From GH45 sp046704385 (GTDB lineage: Bacteria; Bacteroidota; Bacteroidia; Bacteroidales; SZUA-534), in assembly GCA_046704385.1 (NCBI GenBank), contig JBJKSB010000013.1, positions 1-64,000 of the forward strand: a stretch of DNA of 64,000 nt, written 5' to 3'. Numbering within the stretch: position 1 is the first letter of the stretch; each line of letters opens with the position of its first letter. The translations under genes and the position numbers were made by a program. Positions 59,372 through 64,000 of the stretch are shown piece by piece. The notes below the pieces were generated by a model. It was not told the DNA's origin. It saw only the letters and a program-made list of their open reading frames with translations, and searched no databases.

Positions 59372-61892
59372 GGTTTAATATTTTAATTTCGCCGGTTGAA
59401 CCGTTCATCTGAATTAAATCGCCGTTTTTTATTTTGTCCAAAATCCCTTTGGCCCCTACAATAGATGGTATTCCCATTTCGCGGAATAAAATGGCGGTAT
59501 GACCCAGTAAATTTCCCCTTTCGGAGATTACACCTGATGCCTGGGCAAATAAATTAACCCAACCGGGCTCAAAATTTTTGGCAATTAAAATTAATGATGG
59601 ATTTTCCAACGTATTATAATTATTTTCATCTACAAGAATCACCTTTTCGGTCACCAGGCCACTGCAACAACCTGTGCCTTTAATAAATTCGCCGGGTTTG
59701 GATGCAGCTCCAGGCATAACTGCCGTAAATTTTCCTCTGTTTAAGTGGTAGCGGTTTGCATGTTGCATTTTTCGGAATAAAGCGTATTCTTTTTTTCGTT
59801 TGGTAATCAGGGATTGGATGTGTTCTGCAGATTCAAAATCAAGAATTTCATTGAATTCCAGGTATAGTGAATCATTAAGATGGCTTATCATACCAATTCT
59901 AAATAGTTCTTCATCCATGGCTCCGAAAATTTTCCGAACTATATGAAATGCCTGGGTACGGTAAAAGCGATAGTTTTCGCGATCTTTAATATGTCGGATA
60001 GTAAGCCTGATCAATCCTAAAATCATTATTCTTTTAAACCAGTTAAACCGGTAATGGTCCCTGATAATTTTTTTGTAATTGAATGAATGAGTCTTGCCTT
60101 TGGTTTTATTCGCAGTTTTTAGGTTTGTCTTTAAAAAACTTATAAAACTCAAAGGATTTTCTTTATAATTAATGGTTTCAATTTTTAGTTCGCTGCTACG
60201 GCATCGTTCACCATAAAGCATTATATAATTCAGGATTTTTTTGTTTAATCCAGGATATTCTTTTTTAAGCTGGGCTATAATTTCACGTTCATTTTCATCT
60301 TTAAATAGAGCCTTGTGATGACCTTTTTGAGTGATTTCCATAATCAAATTCTGAAAATCGTGAACCATTTGCACGGAAATAACATCACCCTGCGAATACA
60401 AAATGTCGTTAGCAAAATTCGGATAGGTTTTGTTTAATTTCGATTTGGCGATTATCCGTTTTAAAAGCGAAAAGAAAATCATGGCATAAAATCCGTTTAA
60501 AACGGGTACAATCCAGTTCGATCCAAGGCTGTTATTTAAATCTCTGACTAATTGTGCAAGTTCATGATGATTTTTACCATTGAATTGACTCTTGGTGCGA
60601 AGATCTTTATTATTATCAAATTCGGGCCATTTTACCGGGTTGTTGAAATTATGTAATGTTGCCTGATAAGTATTTTCAAATTTCCGTTTGTGTTTTTTAA
60701 ATAATAAAAGAGCTATAAGCAGTTGTATAAACAGTTTAATAAAATTCAATCCTCTGATTTTTACCTGAGGCTTAGTAAATTCAGCATCGTCCATTCCCCA
60801 AAGCCGGGTAATTATTCTACCGGTAATTTTGCCAAACGGTAGTTGATACAGCAATTGTTGCCAGGCTGTTACGTTGTAATAAAGAGCCCCGTTTATTCCT
60901 CCTACCATGTTTTCGAACAAAAGCCGGTTTTGATCAATTTGTGCACGTGTCATGCCCAAAAATCCAGCCATTGCTGAATAGGCATTTAAATAGGTATAGC
61001 GTACATAGCTGATCGTTAACGGAAGTGTTGTCCCGGGATAATTATCACCTATATTCCCATTGTCCCAGATGCTGGTATCAGTGTTACTATAAGTTGCAGG
61101 ACGAACCTGCAGCCAGTATATTTCATTTCCCTTTATGGCGAATTCAATGTCGACAGGCTGCTTTTTTAATCGGGATAATTTTTGTGCGCCTTTGCTGAGT
61201 TTTTTTATCGATGAATCGATTTCCTCTTGAATTTCACTTCGGGTTTTTACAATGGTTTTGAGGCCATTTGCGAATACCTCACCACGGTATTCTTCGCCAG
61301 GATTAATATATTCAGCTTTTCCATTGTGAAAGATAAGTTCCATGGCTGTTTCCTTCCCGGAAACCAGGTTTTCGCCCAATCCCGGGATAATATTGATATA
61401 AACTCCTTCTTTCTTATGGTCAGTTGGGTGATGTGAAAATATTACACCGGCATAATCAGGCTGGATCATTTGCTGAATAATGATGCCATACTTAAAATTT
61501 TCAGGAATTTTATAACCTGTAAACCTTTCCGGATTATAGGAATTCAACACTTCGGTAATGGCCTGTGGCAGTTGATATACTGAACAATTGGTTTTACTTT
61601 CGAACAAGCCGGCAAACGATTCATTATCGGAATCTTCGGCGTTTGTACTGGAACGTACTGCCCAGAGTGAATCTTCACTGATGCCAAATTCCCTGACCCA
61701 GTTATTGCATAAATCATCAAGGCTTAATTCTTTATTCCGGCATTTTTTCAACGTCTCAAAAGGCAGTATATAAAAGAAGGGGACCTGGAATTTGTGTTTT
61801 TTCAAAAAGAGAAGCCCATTGGCTTTATTACCAAATTCAAGTGATAGGCGTTCCTTTAATGGGTCAAATATTTTAAAAGCGTTTATGGGCAT
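59364..61892 (-). CDS. PEP-synthase/rifampin-phosphotransferase-like dikinase
   Basis: The protein has 842 residues. The N-terminal PPDK-type ATP-grasp domain includes 'LWAVRSSTNAEDSDNESFAGLFESKTNC' and 'YGIIIQQMIQPDYAGVIFSHHPTDHKKEGVYINIIPGLGENLVSGKETAMEL', and ends with 'VDIEFAIKGNEIYWLQVRPAT'. A long middle domain (about 280-730) has some hydrophobic helices. The C-terminal swivelling domain ends 'GVISERGNLLGHTAILFREMGIPSIVGAKG' with the phospho-carrier His798. The C-terminal PEP/pyruvate barrel of true PEP synthase is absent, so layout and length resemble rifampin phosphotransferase (ATP domain, substrate domain, His domain). The acceptor is unknown. It is the first gene of the operon. 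Confidence 0.85.
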   Translation of the reverse strand: MPINAFKIFDPLKERLSLEFGNKANGLLFLKKHKFQVPFFYILPFETLKKCRNKELSLDDLCNNWVREFGISEDSLWAVRSSTNAEDSDNESFAGLFESKTNCSVYQLPQAITEVLNSYNPERFTGYKIPENFKYGIIIQQMIQPDYAGVIFSHHPTDHKKEGVYINIIPGLGENLVSGKETAMELIFHNGKAEYINPGEEYRGEVFANGLKTIVKTRSEIQEEIDSSIKKLSKGAQKLSRLKKQPVDIEFAIKGNEIYWLQVRPATYSNTDTSIWDNGNIGDNYPGTTLPLTISYVRYTYLNAYSAMAGFLGMTRAQIDQNRLLFENMVGGINGALYYNVTAWQQLLYQLPFGKITGRIITRLWGMDDAEFTKPQVKIRGLNFIKLFIQLLIALLLFKKHKRKFENTYQATLHNFNNPVKWPEFDNNKDLRTKSQFNGKNHHELAQLVRDLNNSLGSNWIVPVLNGFYAMIFFSLLKRIIAKSKLNKTYPNFANDILYSQGDVISVQMVHDFQNLIMEITQKGHHKALFKDENEREIIAQLKKEYPGLNKKILNYIMLYGERCRSSELKIETINYKENPLSFISFLKTNLKTANKTKGKTHSFNYKKIIRDHYRFNWFKRIMILGLIRLTIRHIKDRENYRFYRTQAFHIVRKIFGAMDEELFRIGMISHLNDSLYLEFNEILDFESAEHIQSLITKRKKEYALFRKMQHANRYHLNRGKFTAVMPGAASKPGEFIKGTGCCSGLVTEKVILVDENNYNTLENPSLILIAKNFEPGWVNLFAQASGVISERGNLLGHTAILFREMGIPSIVGAKGILDKIKNGDLIQMNGSTGEIKILNHE

Positions 61893-62072
61893 AAAACGAA
61901 AGTAAATAATAAAGCTCAGCAGCTAAAACAAAAATACACTTTTAGCCGAATGATTGGTAATTATGTTGATGAAGGATGTAAATCATGAGTTTTTCTTTCT
62001 ATAATTTATAGTTGGCCCGGCAAATATTTACAATGAATAAATTTCTATTTTGATGTAATTTTATTAAATTGC

Positions 62073-62118
62073 GTCAAGCACGTGACGGTATTTTGTAAAT
62101 TTGTGTCAAATAAGTGAC
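62073..62118. promoter_or_regulatory. Duplicated GTCA-N6-TGAC operator around a -7 box
   Basis: GTCAAGCACGTGACGGTATT begins at 62073 and GTCAAATAAGTGACGGTATT at 62105, 32 bases apart. Each contains inverted GTCA/TGAC half-sites. TAAATTTG (62096-62103), a full TAnnTTTG match, lies between them, so one copy would cover the promoter spacer and the other the transcription start. This looks like a two-site repressor operator for the ATPase gene. Confidence 0.65.
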
Positions 62119-62124
62119 GGTATT

Positions 62125-63258
62125 ATGGACTATTTGGTCAGAGAAATTTCAGAAAATATAATTAAAAAGCTTCAACCGAATAAAGTTGTAGTCATTTTTG
62201 GTGCAAGAAGAGTAGGCAAAACTGTTCTTGTAAATGAATTATTAAAAAGCATCGATGAACCTGTCCTTAAACTAAATGGAGAAGATATAAATGTTCATGA
62301 TAAATTGGCTAACAGATCAGTTGAAAATTATCGGCAGATACTGGGTTCATTCAAACTGCTTTACATTGATGAAGCACAAAAAATTCCTTATATAGGATTA
62401 ATACTCAAGTTGATGATTGATGAGATTGACAATTTGAGAGTAATTATTTCAGGTTCATCAGCGCTTGATATAAACCATGAAATAGGTGAACCCTTGACTG
62501 GTCGTCAGTATTCATTTAATCTTTATGCTTTATCCGAAAGGGAATTTAATCAAACCGAGAATGCAATTTCGAAGAATGATAAGGTAAAGGAAAGGTTGAT
62601 TATTGGAAATTACCCTGAGTTGTTTTATTTGCCGGAAAAGCAAGACAAAATTGATTATTTGAATGAATTGGTAAGTTCTTACTTATTAAAAGATATTTTA
62701 GCTTATGAAAGCATTAAAAACTCACAGAAAATTTTTAATCTGTTACGCTTAATTGCTTTTCAGATTGGTAGGGAAGTTTCATTACAAGAATTAGGTCAAC
62801 AATTATCGATAAGTAAAAACACTGTTGAGAAGTATTTGGATTTGTTAAGCAAGATTTATATTCTTCATAAAGTGGAAGGATTTAGCAGAAACCTAAGAAA
62901 AGAAATAACAAAGAATTCAAGATGGTATTTTCTTGACAATGGAATCAGAAATGCTGTAATAGCAAATTTTAATTCAATTGATTCCCGAAATGATATTGGA
63001 CAGCTTTGGGAGAATTACATCATTAGTGAACGAATTAAGTATCTGAAATACAAAAAAATAACATCGAATAATTATTTTTGGAGAACCTATGAACAGCAAG
63101 AGATTGATTGGGTTGAAGAACGAGATGGCTCGCTGTTTGGATATGAATTTAAATGGAAAGAAACAAAAGTTAAAGCACCCCCACAATGGGAAAAAGCATA
63201 TCCTGATGCTGAATTTAAAGTGATTACCCATAATAATTTTGAATCCTGGTTAAAATAA
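62125..63258 (+). CDS. AAA-family ATPase with DUF4143 domain
   Basis: The protein has 377 residues. The AAA_14 domain includes 'VVVIFGARRVGKTVLVNELL' (P-loop at 26-33), 'LLYIDEAQKI' (Walker B) and 'VIISGSSALDINHEIGEPLTGRQYSFNLYALSEREF'. A winged helix follows ('GREVSLQELGQQLSISKNTVEKYLDLLSKIYILHKVEGFS'), then a C-terminal DUF4143 nuclease-like fold ('NYFWRTYEQQEIDWVEERDGSLFGYEFKWKETKVKAPPQW') with the E-x-D and E-x-K pattern. ATG 62125 is chosen: an earlier TTG (62101) lies in the -7 box and operator. The family is common on mobile and defence-rich DNA; its role is not settled. Confidence 0.9.
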   Translation: MDYLVREISENIIKKLQPNKVVVIFGARRVGKTVLVNELLKSIDEPVLKLNGEDINVHDKLANRSVENYRQILGSFKLLYIDEAQKIPYIGLILKLMIDEIDNLRVIISGSSALDINHEIGEPLTGRQYSFNLYALSEREFNQTENAISKNDKVKERLIIGNYPELFYLPEKQDKIDYLNELVSSYLLKDILAYESIKNSQKIFNLLRLIAFQIGREVSLQELGQQLSISKNTVEKYLDLLSKIYILHKVEGFSRNLRKEITKNSRWYFLDNGIRNAVIANFNSIDSRNDIGQLWENYIISERIKYLKYKKITSNNYFWRTYEQQEIDWVEERDGSLFGYEFKWKETKVKAPPQWEKAYPDAEFKVITHNNFESWLK

Positions 63259-63315
63259 TTCAATGTCAGGACTTCTTTATTTTTTGTTAAATGTTACAAT
63301 AAATAATTAAACCAA

Positions 63316-64000
63316 ATGAAAATCATTATAACAGGCGCTACAGGTTCACTGGGGGCTTATCTGACAAGGCATTTTTCAAACCATGGCCACCAGGTAATAG
63401 CAACAGGAATAAGGCCCAATCCACCTGAAGAATTATTAAAATTTGCCACTTATATTAAGGCAGATATAACCCAGCCCTTTACATTACCAGAGGCAGATGT
63501 TTGTATTCATACGGCTGCAAAATCGGATGATGCCGGGGCACGGGCCGATTTTTACCAGGCCAATGTGGTGGGAACGCGAAATGTATTAAGGGCAGCAGTC
63601 AATTGTAAAACTTTTATCCCGATTTCATCTTCATCGGTTTATTTATCCTCTGATAAACCTTTGAAAGAAGATATAGCCGGAAAGCAGAATAACAGGCAAT
63701 TGTCGCTGTATGGAGAATCAAAATTAGGGGCAGAAAAGGAAATTTTACAAAACAATACTTTTCAATCGGTATTTATTTTACGCCCTCGCGCTCTTTACGG
63801 AACCGGTGATAAAATGATCATCCCAAGAATGTTGCGACTCGAAAAAAACCGGAAGATTTTTACTCCGGGCAGCATGAAGATTGATGTTTCGCTTACCCAT
63901 TATGCCAACCTGGTACAGGCCGTTGAATTATGCGTGAATTCCGAAAAAACAGGGATTCATATTTATAACGTTGCTGATAAAACACAGTATGTTTTGGTTG
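63316..64000 (+). CDS. NAD(P)-dependent epimerase/dehydratase, truncated by window end
   Basis: The frame is open from ATG 63316 to the last base (228 codons). It is an extended SDR: MKIIITGATGSLGAYLTRHF carries the GxxGxxG-type NAD loop (7-13), 'FIPISSSSVYLS' supplies the catalytic Ser, 'LYGESKLGAEKEIL' the Tyr-x3-Lys, and 'ILRPRALYGTGDKMIIPRML' the substrate loop. It resembles sugar-nucleotide epimerases and 3-beta-hydroxysteroid-type dehydrogenases; the substrate cannot be set. It may belong with the envelope or isoprenoid-related genes nearby, but the ATPase gene intervenes. Confidence 0.85.
   Translation, partial: MKIIITGATGSLGAYLTRHFSNHGHQVIATGIRPNPPEELLKFATYIKADITQPFTLPEADVCIHTAAKSDDAGARADFYQANVVGTRNVLRAAVNCKTFIPISSSSVYLSSDKPLKEDIAGKQNNRQLSLYGESKLGAEKEILQNNTFQSVFILRPRALYGTGDKMIIPRMLRLEKNRKIFTPGSMKIDVSLTHYANLVQAVELCVNSEKTGIHIYNVADKTQYVLV

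Overview
The window is AT-rich bacterial chromosome and almost certainly Bacteroidota, probably class Bacteroidia. The evidence is a type IX secretion (T9SS) component (PorT) plus a T9SS-sorted protein; Bacteroidota-restricted families (TamL, DUF3467 behind rpoC, DUF4494); the order rpsU-xerC-hpf-tRNAs-tuf-secE-nusG-rplKAJL-rpoBC; and promoters of the TTTG / TAnnTTTG type instead of -35/-10 boxes. I cannot name a genus from sequence alone.

Layout. 1-9.5 kb: the tail of an RluA-type pseudouridine synthase, rex, ddl, a selenium pair (mnmH-selD), an SDR dehydrogenase, an FkbM-like methyltransferase, a polytopic membrane protein, menG and porT, with an exact 41-bp-period repeat between menG and porT. 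9.5-18.7 kb: a flavoprotein, a YhcH protein, a SpoU methyltransferase, tamL, a Na+-coupled transporter, a helix-hairpin-helix protein and a MATE exporter. 18.9-34 kb: the core translation/transcription block, with five tRNAs, intrinsic terminators and a strong terminator/attenuator hairpin between rplL and rpoB. 34-43.3 kb: PhoH, FolC, a T9SS cargo protein, a large secreted transglutaminase-like/beta-propeller protein, DUF4494, a nitroreductase and a DnaQ/GIY-YIG fusion nuclease. 43.4-46.6 kb: a translationally coupled NEW3 protein/ABC ATPase/permease operon. 46.9-52.8 kb: a CutA-like protein, small secreted proteins, a lipoprotein, and an operon of secreted repeat protein, outer-membrane barrel, response regulator and histidine kinase.

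The 52.9-64 kb end is the accessory and most unusual part. It has a single polypeptide joining a complete HMG-CoA reductase to an aminoglycoside-phosphotransferase-fold kinase. A DUF4160/DUF2442-XRE pair follows, in which the DUF4160 gene carries a one-base frameshift and a perfect 28-bp palindrome sits at its start. A tightly overlapping minus-strand operon then encodes a rifampin-phosphotransferase-like dikinase, a nucleotidyltransferase, two thymidylate-kinase-like P-loop enzymes and a DUF454 membrane protein. Next comes an AAA/DUF4143 ATPase with a duplicated GTCA-N6-TGAC operator around its promoter, and a truncated NAD-dependent epimerase at the window edge. The fusion and the dikinase operon are the best candidates for an undescribed phosphotransfer or isoprenoid-related system; that function is inference.

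Non-coding sequence contains two heptamer-period repeat arrays (about 40.64 and 51.37 kb), clusters of short palindromes (4.5, 47.3-47.5 and 49.2 kb) that look like dispersed repeats, and several long inverted repeats close to promoters.
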